Source: Panonychus citri
Taxonomy: Eukaryota; Arthropoda; Arachnida; Trombidiformes; Tetranychidae
DNA: 64,000 bases
Direction of reading: 5' to 3'
Assembly: GCF_014898815.1 (NCBI RefSeq)
Contig: NW_026515539.1
Location: forward strand, 2,604,001-2,668,000
Made by a program: the position numbers and the translations under genes
Shown here: positions 1 to 12,500 of the stretch, one piece after another
Layout: each line of letters begins with the position of its first letter
Numbering within the stretch: the first letter of the stretch is position 1
The notes under the pieces: generated by a model
The model's input: the letters and a program-made list of their open reading frames with translations, nothing else
What the model was told of the DNA's origin: nothing
Databases searched by the model: none

Positions 1-445
1 TCTCAGTTGATATTTTATCAGTTTTTTACTACCACTCACCAGAATATTATCTTATTATTGAAATAACCTTTTCGTCACCATCATCATACTTTCAAGTTAA
101 TAAAAACAAAGCTGATTCCTACGATTTCATCATGATTTCTCTGAATTTTACTGACTAAATCTTCACATCTTTGCATTCGTGTCGACAGCAATTTCTATGA
201 AACTAAGAGTTTAGATAAACTGATTATTTCAATACTCTTCTACATTGAGTTTAATTAAATTGACTTTTATTAAGTGAGATGGCAATCACGAGAACGGATT
301 AGGCGGATGGCAACAAAATTGGAACTCCTGGTGAAAGGATGGTAGAAGATTACTACAATTATGTTCAATACAGTAAAGTAGTAATCACGATTACACCTGA
401 ATTAACTTCACTGAGAACATCAAAACCTCCGTCAACAACAACGAA
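1..445. other. AT-rich flank, no confident gene
   Basis: No convincing exon was seen. The last 150 bases are less AT-rich and may be decayed sequence belonging to the retroelement fragment that follows, but no reading frame stays open through them. Confidence 0.4.
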
Positions 446-1077
446 ATGTATAAAAATTATGGCCTTAAGGATGTGGAATTGTTTTACAATTCGGTGTCCT
501 TCTCGGCTTTTAATTGGAAAATTGGTGATACTGTGAAACAAATTAAAAGCGAAAAATGGTATAAAAAAGAGTTCATAAAAATCTTCTCAGAATCAAATGA
601 AACTACGAAATTTGTTTTCTATCACGATAGAAAAGATGTTAGTGTTGAAGAAAATTTAAATCTGATGAAATCTTCCCCCAACGAATGGGACCAAATAGAA
701 GTCATCGAGGTTAAAGAGGCCCCCTATGGTTTAAAAAGAGTAATTTTTACAAGCAACAGATCGTTAATAAATCACAAGGATTGGGTAATAAGGATGAAGG
801 ATGGATTAATCTACAAAATTGCTGACTATATTGGCCTAGAACAGTGTCTATACTGTTGAAACTTCGGTGGTGAAATTAGCTGTCCATGCAACAAAATCTA
901 CAATGCTCTAATTGTGGAGACAATAGAAACATACATGTCTCCAACAGATGCACGAAGACATCGAAGTGCCTAATGTGCAAAAGATATTCAGCACAAATTG
1001 ACAAACAACATGTCACTAATGACCTTCAGTGTCCAACCCTAAGAACTGCAATAACCTTAAGAAAATGTTTCCATTGA
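446..1077 (+). pseudogene. decayed non-LTR retrotransposon ORF1 (gag-like) fragment
   Basis: The frame at 446-859 encodes 137 aa whose C-terminus reads DYIGLEQCLYC, followed directly by a stop and then NFGG. This resembles the start of a gag-type zinc knuckle (C-x2-C-x-N/K-F-G). About 27 bases later a different frame (886-1077) carries CSNCGDNRNIHVSNRC and KCLMC, again a cysteine/histidine knuckle array. Together they look like the last third of a Jockey/CR1-like ORF1 protein, a nucleic-acid-binding RNP component, broken by one in-frame stop (857-859) and a frameshift. No endonuclease or RT follows, so this is a dead, truncated copy. The family call rests on the knuckle spacing only; a single-copy host zinc-knuckle gene is the alternative. 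Confidence 0.5.
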
Positions 1078-1317
1078 AAACATATTCCTTTATCAGAATA
1101 ATAGCTCTTTTCTGATAGAAATAATAATTCATTCGGTGAAGAAATCAATCTGGTTCCGAGTATTGGTAGTAAGATCAGAGTCTCCACTGGCGAAACTAGT
1201 CCTGTCACGGAAGAAAAGTTTGTTTCATAATAAAAGCAACCAAACTGAAAGTTCTTAGTAAAATATTGTTAACATCAAATTCATGAACCTCAATCAAAGT
1301 ATTCATATTGATATAAA
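1078..1317. other. short spacer before the MITE
   Basis: AT-rich sequence with no exon, RNA gene or repeat that I can support. Confidence 0.4.
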
Positions 1318-1319
1318 TA

Positions 1320-1819
1320 CAGGGCTATTCAACTTTATTTTATGCAGATTTTTAGTTATATGTCGAGAAACAATAAGTTTAAAAAGATCAAACCTCGTAC
1401 AGATACATTTCGGAACTGAAGGACTTCGTATAAAAAGTTTCGAGGTCATTGAGGTCATTTGAAGGTTTTTTTGAAAAGAAGAACAAAAAATTATCCCATC
1501 TTTGAAGTTTTGGTGTCAATATCAGTTCAAATAACGGAGAGCCGTCAATTTGAATGAAATACGCAGTGGTTTAGCAAATTAACATAAATCGTGGTACACT
1601 GACAATTATTTGAATTATTATATTCATTCAAACTTGGATCATGAAATAATTTTCGGTTTTCTTTTCAAAAAAACCTTCAAATGACCTCAATGACCTCGAA
1701 ACTTTTTATACGAAGTCCTTCAGTCCCTATATGTATCTGTACGAGGTTTGATCTTTTTAAACTCATTGGTTCTGAACTTATAACTAAAAATCTGCGTAGA
1801 ATGAAGTTGAATAGCTCTG
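1320..1819. mobile_element. foldback MITE, Tc1/mariner-like ends
   Basis: Two arms of about 180 bp (1320-1500 and about 1638-1819) are near-perfect reverse complements around a spacer of about 140 bp. The outer ends read CAGGGCTATTCAACTT and, on the other strand, CAGAGCTATTCAACTT. Each end is flanked by TA (1318-1319 and 1820-1821), the target-site duplication of Tc1/mariner-type transposases. No coding capacity is visible, so this is a non-autonomous element. Arm divergence is low, with a few substitutions, so the copy is fairly young. It lies upstream of or within the first intron of the cystine-knot gene. Confidence 0.85.
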
Positions 1820-2092
1820 TATATGCATGAGAGAGGAAATTGGGCGATTATGTCTGATTTCATTTTGCCCAGTTACAAAAGTGAAAGCGAAAACTTTTGT
1901 CTAATTTCAATGAGTTTCATAAATTATTTCTGGTGATTCAAATGCTCAAATGTCATGACACTATTACTATGAAGTTTTAGCGAAAAATTGAATTAGAGAT
2001 TTTCAGAATTTATCACCTCTAGATCAATATATTGTAACTTTATTCTGATTTTTCTTGAGGATAATAGTTGATAATATGATTTATCGTTTTAG

Positions 2093-3021
2093 GTTTTTTC
2101 AACGGTAACATCATCAGATGACTGGTTATACATAGCACCAAATAAGAAGTCAATTGGCTCAAGGAAACATAATCAAAAGTAAGAAATCAATAGAAAACCA
2201 GATCATATGGTGTCTATCATGAAAACCTTTTGAATTCTATTACAGATTAGCAATGGAACCATTTAAATTTCAGAATAATTTGATAAAAAGATTCTCACGT
2301 CGACCAATACCCGATTTAAGACCTTCCATTTTAATTGGACCATGGATATCAGAATGCTGTCCAAGTATCAGCGAGATAATTCAACCTAAAGGTAGAAAAT
2401 GGATTAAATTAATGTTCAATTTTTCATGGAAAATTTGACTTACATTAATAATCTTTTTCTCCAAATTGATCAGGTGGAGTATCTAGACATGGACGAATCC
2501 TCGAATTATATGGAACTAATTCTTCACGACAAAGTTTCTATCAAACCTCATGTAGAGAAGGAGTTAAAAATAAAAACTGTCGCTATTTGAATCAGAATCA
2601 AAAACCATATTCGAGGTGTACTCAGAAATACAGTTACACCTATGCTATTGTGAGGGAATACGGTTCACCTCAGGTAAGAAAATCGTCATTTGGTTGATGA
2701 TCAGACTGACAATTAATCAGTTCCTTTACCATCATAACTTTCCATCAACTCTTTACTAATTGATTTCTAACAATTAGCTTTATATGGTTCACGATTTAAT
2801 TGAACAAATCATGATCATCATGAAATGAACTTTTTCACATGAGCCAATCTTAATATGATTCGATGAGCTACCAACATGTACAACCCAACTGATAACATGT
2901 TATTATCTCTTATATATTTTTTCAGTCGATTCCTTGGAGATTAGATCATATTCGAGTTCGAAGTGGATGTTCTTGTGAAATCTACAAACCAGATAAGAAA
3001 TTTAATCAATTAGTTAATTGA
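2093..3021 (+). CDS. Spatzle/neurotrophin-like cystine-knot ligand (5' partial)
   Basis: Exons 2093-2178, 2246-2391, 2474-2673 and 2926-3021 have GT-AG borders and compatible phases, giving 175 codons plus stop TGA at 3019-3021. The protein is a predicted secreted growth-factor-like ligand of the Spatzle/invertebrate neurotrophin family, which act extracellularly on Toll-type receptors. A basic site RFSRR in exon 2 fits furin-type release of a C-terminal domain. The domain has seven cysteines: an adjacent pair in SECCPS, then TSC, KNC, SRC and the terminal GCSCE. It also carries SFYQTSC, QKYSYTYAIV and LDHIRVRSGCSC. By eye this resembles the neurotrophin-like branch more than Spatzle itself. 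The signal-peptide and prodomain exons lie further 5' and were not found; the frame is open at the first acceptor (2091-2092). The ligand class is secure; the receptor and paralogue are inferred. Confidence 0.85.
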
Positions 3022-3525
3022 TTAGATTGTTAATCATATTCATACAACAGCAACAACTAAATCCGATCAACAAACACCAAAATCAACAATTAATAACCAA
3101 AGGATCTCAACGAGTTATTCAAATCACTTGGTATCAAATTGGAAATTTAAAATCGATGATAAAATCAATACAATGATATTTGTTTCCAATCAGTTGATTG
3201 TTAATATTATCAGAATGATTTGGAAACAATTAATTGATGATAATTGAAGCAAGAAAAAAGTTAATTATGATTACAAATATAATATTCTGATATTAATTAA
3301 TTTCATCTAGTTTAAGATCTGTCGTTACAATTTAAAGCTAATCAATTTAATATGAAAGGTTAATTGTACAATTTAAAAGTGATAAAGTCAATCAATTTGA
3401 TTATCGTCAATTATTGTTTTTGTTAATTGTTTCAATTGTTAACAAATTATCAAATTAATTGTCATCTTCTTCATCATCATCATCATCGTTTCATTTAAAT
3501 CATATCACCATGAAATTGGAATCAC

Positions 3526-3531
3526 AATAAA
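3526..3531 (+). terminator. poly(A) signal of cystine-knot gene
   Basis: AATAAA lies about 500 bases after the stop codon at 3021. It is the first canonical signal I noted downstream. Confidence 0.4.
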
Positions 3532-4782
3532 TTGTCATTAAAAACAATTTTCTCATTTGATCAAAGAAATTAACTAATTGTTGTCTCATTTTTTATTATT
3601 TCCTTTTGATTAACAATGATAATCATAATTTAGTGATTGTTTATCTTAAAGTTAATCAAATTGATTAGTCTTTTATAATGAACAATTTAAATATCAAATT
3701 GATTAGTTAATTGAATAGTTAACATTGAACTGTTAAGGTCAATCTAATGATCAGTTAATTGTTGATTAAATGATTCAAACATTTTAAACAGTCAATTTAA
3801 CCATAAACAAAATATATAAACTTTTTTACTTAATGATCAGGGATTTAAATTATTGTTGATTGTTAATCATGGTAACAATGAAATTGAATAACTTTCACCT
3901 AAATTGTTGATCAATAATTGAAAATTATTCATGATTTAAATTGATCTCATTTTGACCTAATATTATTTAGATTGATTCATCAACAGAAATCAATTCAAAT
4001 CCTCTTAATATTTATTGTTTCACCTTTGAGAAAAAAACAACACTGACCTTAAACCTTGATTGACCTAATTGCAAGTAAAACACATCACAAATGATATTGA
4101 TTAACAATTAAAACCGGAAACAGATTAACAATTTGAACCCAAATTTTGATTGAAAACTTAATATCTGACAAGATAATCAAGAAGAAAACTAAATTATCAC
4201 ATCAATAACAGGGTTTGGTTAGTATTCAATTGATTTGATTTAATCCAATTCGAGAAAAGAAAAGTTCAAATTGATAATCTTCCAATATAAGATTTAAATT
4301 ATTACAATAATTTGAATCGATACAAAATCAATTATCTAATAATACACATGCAATAATAATTTTAATCGTTAGCTAAACAAACGTAACGAAATATTCAACA
4401 AAAATAATCAAATACTCAACTTGATTGAGTTAATTGTTCAGTATATTAACCGGCCCAATGAAAGTTAAATATAATTGCCAAAGAGACACAAGGATAACCA
4501 GTGAGAGTTGATTGTTGGCCTGAATTAAAGTTAAATCACCCTGGTAAGAATCTAATAATACTTTTGATTAGTTGATTAGTTGATTCGTTCGTTAAATTGA
4601 CCTTGTTTTCCCCCAACGAAGCTACGAAAACCATGAAAGAAAAAGTGAAAACTTTTTTCTCTCTCTCTCTCTCTTTCTCTTATTCCCAAAACTTTTATCA
4701 TTCACGGTAAGTTGATTGTTGGAAAACTGAATTAATATTAACTCTCGTCAAACTGGTTTCTAATTCAATGTCTGTTTAAGGA
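3532..4782. other. intergenic AT-rich DNA
   Basis: Dominated by TTAATTG/CAATTAA words. A short CT tract lies near 4660-4680. No exon-like reading frame is seen. Confidence 0.4.
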
Positions 4783-4819
4783 TATAAAATATAATTACAA
4801 TTAACTTTCTCTTTCATTC
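4783..4819 (+). promoter_or_regulatory. TATA box plus initiator, SLC6 gene
   Basis: TATAAA at 4783-4788 is followed 33 bases later by an initiator-like TCATTC with its A at 4816, the spacing expected of an arthropod core promoter. It lies about 660 bases upstream of the SLC6 start codon, leaving an A/T-rich leader. No downstream promoter element was recognised. Confidence 0.4.
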
Positions 4820-5477
4820 AACAAGTTTTACAATCGTTACTTTGCTTAATTACTTTTTCTCTCCAAAAGATGGCGTTGCCCTAGAATCGTTAGTAACGTT
4901 GTTGTTGTTTCGTTGTGAAAGTTAAACGTTGTTTGTAGTTAATTTGATTTGATTTATCAACTTAAACACTTTTCACTTGTTACTTGATTGTTGTGGTTGA
5001 TTGTGAAGTAGATTGTTCATTTTTTCCTTTAACTTTATTATAACACTTATCTTTTTTTTTTACCTTTTCGTTTCAAAGTAAGGAAAAGTTTTTTTTCTGT
5101 TTATCCTGATTTTGTGATTAACTTTTTGATTATCTCATCCAAACATTAAATCGTAACACCATCAATGGATTAACATTGATTAAAGTTAACTACTCGGCTA
5201 ATTACAGATTATCAATGAGATTCCAGTGCCAATAATTGAATACATGAGATGTGCCCAATGGATGAAAGTGTTTTAGTTAACCATTGATTTAATTTTTCGT
5301 CGGTGTCAATTGGATTGTTAATTTGAAAAACGCAATTAATTGTCAACACACAGATTAATTAATCTAATCTCGTTTGAACTGTGTTAATCTTGATTTACTG
5401 TCTTAAATGTTAACAGTATATTAATTTTGTCCCCTTTAATTGAATCAAAATTTACTGATGATCATCAAAATATTGAA

Positions 5478-6482
5478 ATGAGGTCAATTGTTAACCATAT
5501 TGTTAATCATTCAACTAATCAACAGCAATCTCAATCAACGGCGACATCATCAACATCATTATCCTCAAATTCAACAATAACAACAATACCACAACCATCA
5601 ACAATTAATAATAATAATAATAATAATGTAAATCAAATTGAAGTTAACCAACAGCAACGACAATTAAACAACACCAACGTAAATCATGTTAATCAACTTG
5701 AACATAATAATAACACCGCCAATGAAACTAATCATTTAAATAGTGTAAATAATCAAGATAATAATATGACAAGCACAACAACTAATCATGTTAATCATGA
5801 CAATCAATCATCGTCCATATTGCGACAATCACTAATCGGATCTAATACAAGGAGGACATTGAAAGGATTATGGCCAAACGGATTATCCCCTTTCTTTGCA
5901 TCACTTTTGTGTTGTGCTAATTTTTATACAATTTGTCGTTTCTCATTATTAACTTATTTTCTCAAAGGTAAGTTAATCAATTGACAATTAAGAAGAAGAG
6001 GAAGAAGAAAAAATCACATCAGATGAATATTTTTAATTGCGCTTCGACAACTTTACCTGGATAATCAAGATTATCCAAGGTGATTAACTTATAGATTATG
6101 ATAATGGTTTGTTACACTGATTATAATCATTGGATTAATGATAATGGTTACAAAATTCAATGGTAATACTGATGAGTTTGTGTCTATTGTTTTCAATATA
6201 TTTGGTTAATCGTTTTCATTATCAAATGAAAAAAAAAATTTACAAAACAAAAAAATGGACAAAAAGTGAAAGTGACCGGAAGTTGATTCTGTTGTTTTTG
6301 GGTGTTGATTGTTTCCCTTTTCAGGGTGGATTCAATGTCCATCCCATTGAGGTGATAACAAAGCTCAGGTTTGAACTTTTCAAATTTTCTTTAAGCTTCA
6401 AGGTAAAAAAGGTCAATTCTAATCAGGATATAATAGAGTTTACGAGTTGGGTGTGTCACTGGAGAGGATTAGAGACAACAAT

Positions 6483-6541
<59 letters not shown>

Positions 6542-9500
6542 AAAAAAGGGAGAATTGAGTTCTTATCGTATTCCAGTAACGTGCCAATATCAGAACTCGA
6601 TAGAATCAGGATATTCATGTAATAAATGAATTCGAAGTTGAGATGAAATCAATCGATGACAATGGAAAGTAGTTTAAGATTGGAATCATTGAATTAATCC
6701 TTTTGTTAATCGTTATTAACAATAGATTAAGACGATAGGTGATAATTTAAATTTTCCTCTTTAAATCATGAATGAAATGATTCACGAATTGTTACAATTT
6801 AATTTTTGGGTGAAAATTATGTTTATTTTGAAAAGTTTTCATTCATTGTTACCATTACCTGGCGATCATCAAGACAATACAATGAACAACAAAGTGATCG
6901 CTTAATTGTATTGTTAATTGATTGTTAAATCTAATTGAATGATTAAACACATTTTACCTTTAACAATACAATTAGATTGATTAGATTGCTGGTAATCAAA
7001 TGTTATCATTTTTGTTAGCTAATGAGATATGATTGTAATCATTGGTAAGAACAAAACATTTTCTTCACCTGATGTTAATTGTCATTGGGTAACGATGATT
7101 AACTTTAATTCTAAGATAAATTGGTCGAAACTAATTTAGTTAATTGTTGATTAAACATGAGAAAAAAGCGCCGTGGAAAGTATGTCAACTGTGTAACAAT
7201 CAATTTCAATTGCAGTAAAACATTAACGCAATTAAAGTTAATTCAGTTCAGAGAGAAAAAAGAAATTTAAAAAATGAAAGTTAAATGAATTTAAAATTAA
7301 TCTTAATTTCCACAACAATTAAATTTAATTTACTGACTTTCCAATTTCTCTGGACTTTTCCGATGATCGTTTTTAATTAACTTAATCATGATTTCACCTT
7401 GGAATTGATTTTTCATCACTAATCCTAAATGATTAGTTAACTAATTAAGTTTATCCAAGGATATCAAGATATTAATTGTGATAAGGGGCGATTAATTTAA
7501 TCATCTAAACAATTAACCACTAGAATATGTAATTAACAGTATTTGAAATATTGTTTACAAATTGATTGATTATTTAATTTTTCATTGACTTTATTGATCA
7601 TTTGATTGTGATTAGATTAATCATTTAATCAATTAATTTAATTAGCAATTTTTACTCTCTACTTTTGTCTGTTCATTGATTATTGAGATTAATTGGCAAC
7701 AATCAAATTGTTTCATTGATTTAATTGTGATGATTTAACTTCCTGATTTAATGTAATTTACTTTTGATTAACGTAACAATTGATTGTTACCTTTTTAGAT
7801 TGTAACAATTAATGGATTGTTACCTTTTTTGATACTTTCGATAGTTTAAATTTAAATTGTTACAATTTACAAATTTCATTTAAAATTTTCATCTAAATTT
7901 AAATTTTATTTGTTAATAGTTTCACCAATTTGTTATCATGATGAAAAAAGTTTAATTGTTACTCGTTAGCTTGTTAATTGTTGAAAATTTGTTCAGTTTT
8001 ACAGCTAATAATTAACCAGCCTTGCAATTGATTGTGACTATTTGTTAATTGTGGTTTTTTTCAGACATATATTTCACCGTTAGATTCAAATTTTAATTAT
8101 CAACAATTAAATTGTTTATTTTTGTTCAAATAAAAAGCATTAAATTGTTACGCTGACCATTTAACTGACCTGATTGTTAATCATGGTTAACTTTCACTAA
8201 ATTGTTGGTTAATTTGGTTTCTCAAAAATTTGATATTTACCTAAAGATTTGGTCTGATTGTGATTTAGTGAGAAAATTAATTTCAACCAGAATTAACCTA
8301 ATCACTTCCGAGTTAAACAAAGAAAGAGCAACAATTTAACTTAATCATTTCAAAAATACAAACAAAAACTAAACAATTAACTAATTTCCTTTTCTCAAAC
8401 CAACAATTAACAAAATTAGAAAAAAAACAAAAGACAAGTAATTAATTAATGATATTATATATTCTGATAAAGCTAATCAGTTAATTGTGATCATCTTCAA
8501 CCAACTAAATTTATCAGCTGATGATATGTTATGATATATTAATTAACTAATTACTTAAACTTTTAATACACCAAGAGTTTAATGTAAACATGAATCAATT
8601 TCAATCTAATGATTAAGCCAATTTAGAAACGCACAAACTACAAAAACCAATGAAACATTAATTAATTAACTTGATTTGGTTATTGATGTGATTTTTTAAT
8701 TTTCTTTGTTAATTGTTTGCAAACAATTCTAATTAACTAATTGTTTTCATTTTCAGGGCCATTTCTAGTTGAATTTACCTTCATAAGTATTTTTTGTGGT
8801 CTTCCTTTCCTACTGTTTCTAATGGTCCTTGGTCAGTACCTTGGCTCTGGTTACCTTGATATGTGGTTTATATCACCGATTTTCAAAGGTATTAAACTAA
8901 TAATGATAATCAACACACAATTAACTGATTGTTACAATCCAAGTGAGACTTAATTTAAACGCCTTAACCTCAACAACAACAACAACAGCAAGAGAAACAC
9001 CAACATAAATCCATTGTGTGTGTTTCCCTTTGATTGTTAAGATCTCAATTGGATTAGATGATTTAGAAGATTAAATTTGAGATTAATCATGTAACAATTA
9101 AACACTAATCAATTTTAATTCATCTTTTCTAATAGGAATTGGTGCAGCTTTCTTATTCTGTTATTCAATTATCTCTATTTACTCAATGGTTCCAATCTCA
9201 TGGCTTCTCGTTTACCTGAGAGATTCATTTTTAACTACCCGCGATTCAGCCTACAAGTGGACTTATTGTAATCGACGTTATAATGGTGAAAGTAAGTGTA
9301 ACAATTTAAATTTGTTCCAACAATCAAATTAAAATGATAAACTGCCAATCTAGATTGTGATGGGAAAATTGTATTTACCTAATTACCTGTTTCTTTTTTA
9401 CCGTTACATTTACCTTATAATATTTATTATATTGTTGATCGTTTTGTTTGAATTGCTGTTGTTACTTTTTGCTTTTTGCTTGTTGATTGTTTGATTACCG

Positions 9501-12500
9501 TCTGTTGATTTTAAAAAACACAATCAACAATAAAAGGTAATCTTGTCAACCATTGATTAACATGGTGTGAATTATTGGCGTGTTGAGATTTACATTAATT
9601 GCTTAATCATTTGTTGTTTGCTTATGTGTGACAGTGTTGATTTGATTTAAAACTTGGTGTTCAGGTCAATAAGAAAATCAAACCAACCTTGACCAATATG
9701 AAAACTTTTGCTTATCTCTTGCATGATAAAAGTTTCTTTATCCATGATAATGTTGATTGCATGTGAATGATGAGATTAACTGTTGATTGACAACAATTAA
9801 CTGGACCATCATTTCAATAAGATTATTTTGCCAAATTGTTTTGGAATCAAAAAAAAAGTTACTGTTCAAATTGTTACACTTTCATATGTATGAATATTAA
9901 TATTTTCAATTGAACATCTCTCAACCTTACAAACTAAATTATGAGTGAATGGTCAAGCTAACCAAGTTGTAGTGGTCACTTGTGATCAATCAAAGTCAAG
10001 TTAAGGTTAAGATCATCAGGAAAAAAAGTAAACAATCAACAATTATAATTGCACGAACTTTTTTTGCTTCCAATTCAATGTTGGAAACTTTTTTTTGTAT
10101 TAATTGTAATTTCGAGGATTAATATATTAAACTTTCATTTCTACTTTCAGGATGTTTCAAGGCCTGGAATAGTTCAACTTATGCCAATGATTACCTTGGA
10201 TGGTCAGTCTCAGGATATTATCATAATACCGTTTTAGGTCAACAAGATAACGGCCGATTCTCGGCTTACGCTAAACTGAACATTATCCTTAATCTTGCGT
10301 TGATTTGGATCCTAATTTTTGTCCTTCTCTTCCGGGGTATTCATCATTCTGCTCGGATGATAATTTTCTTTGGAACTTTTCCTTTTATCATGTTTACCTT
10401 TGTTATCATTCGTTTCGTTGAGGAATTTGGTTCAGGGGTTGGTGGAATTTTCGTCCTTCCCGATAACTCGAAACCCTTTCTTGGTGATTCAACTTCCTGG
10501 CATTTTGCCGCTCGTGAATCATTCCTGGTTTGGACACTTTTCGGTTGCATCATCATGAATATTTATGGATCATCACGACCTGGAGTCTCACTAATTAAAC
10601 ACTGTTCATGCTTATTCCTGTTAACCATGGTGATTCTGATCTCATCTAGTTGCTTCTTAGCCTCATGCATGCAGATTATAAGCTCATCTAACCTTGAATA
10701 CGTTTTCTCATCTTTCGGTAAGCTATTGAATCATTTTTGTTTTCATTTTCTATTAATTTATCATTAAAAGTAACAATTCATTTTCCTTCAACAATTAACA
10801 TTCAATCATGATGATGGCAATTCAACAATCAGGGTTAAAAGTTGAAATTAATATCAATTTAATTGAGTTACTCATGAGTTTCATATGATTCAGCGATTCC
10901 AGGATAAATAATAATATTATATTTACACAATTATCATTAATGATAATTATGAACCGGATCTTTAATCAACAATCATAACTATATAGCAACAATTAAACCT
11001 TAATCATTAACCTTAAATAATGATAGATTTTGAAAGACAATAGATAATCAACTTTAATTTAATTGCTTCCAAAAAAATGTGACTTATATAAAATTTTTGT
11101 TTTCTTAATACAATTTAATCTTAATCACTAATCATGATTAAAATTATTCATTAATCAGATTGAATTGATTGTTGGTTAAATTGTTGATGATTAGATGATA
11201 GTTTTTTTTTCATTATTCGTAGTCATCAAAATGAGAAATAGTAAAACTTTTTCAAACCTTTTCCTTGATCCTAAAAATAAACTGATTGTCTTGTTAATTG
11301 TATTCCCTAATTGTATGATTATTTAATTGTGTTAACTGTTAGTTAATTGTTCATCAAACCTTTTAACAAGTCATGAATAGGTAGATATATATATTTATAT
11401 GATTAAACAATTAACAAGATTGAAAAAGTTTCATCATTTCTGAATCAAGAGATGGTTGAAAAAATCAACGTTACAACAATTAACCAGCTCGTTACAACAA
11501 TTTAAATTGAATTTAAAGTTTGAAAACATGACAAAAAAAGTTAACGATAACAATTAAATTTAAACAGGATCAGGTTAATAATATAATTACAACTATCAAA
11601 TGATTAGATGATTAACAGAAAAAAAAATTTAATAGCAAACGATTTACAAGTAACATTAAATTGTAACGAAATTTGAACGAGAAAATTAAATTGTCGTAGT
11701 AACGAAACTATGATTTAGTTAGAATGTTTTTTTCTTCTTCGTTCTAATAAAATCGATTGAACTTTTCTCTTGACTTTTTCTTTCGTTGTTCGTTCATTTA
11801 GAGAAATATGGAACCGTTAATTTCGTTCGAGATTTACCTGGACCTAAATATCGATCTAAGGTGACCTTAGAATCGGGAGTTAATCTATTTCTGGGTGAGA
11901 ATCTATTCTCATTGGAGTCGAAAAATTTTCTAAGTCAATATCAGGTTCTTCGTTGGGCAACAGAGATCATGCCCTTGGCCCTTGCTCTTAAAGGTTCGAA
12001 GGTCATCTCGTCTTTTTGGGCCACTTCGTTTTACCTTTCGGGAATTTTGATCTCCTTTGGTACTCATCTTGTGCTCTGGGGAACTTTGATTGAAACAATT
12101 ATATCAATTTCACCTGATTCATTACGACAATCAAAGACAACCATTGCCTTTATTACTTCAATCATTGGTTTCTCCCTATCAGTTGCCATTAATTCATGGG
12201 TAAGAATCATCACAATTACATAATCAATTGATTAAATAATAATAATAATATTAACAATCAACTTATCATCGATTTAAAATTAAACGCTGATCCTTACTGA
12301 ATATTAATCATGCTGAGATTTAACAACAATATCATTACCTTGACTTAAAGCATCAGTTTGTGTGTTATTTTCAACACTTTTAACAGTAAACACCTCCAAT
12401 TATGATTAACAATTAAGTCTAAATCATGATTGATAACAGGATTTCAGTGGGTGGTTAGCTAGAGAAAGAGATAAAGTTAATTGTTTATCATGATTAAAAC

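Noticed and set aside
6160..6558. 132-codon frame in SLC6 intron 1
   Set aside because: Ends in a GA microsatellite (Arg-Glu repeat). A TTTTCAG precedes part of it, but no domain is seen and the SLC6 protein is continuous without it.
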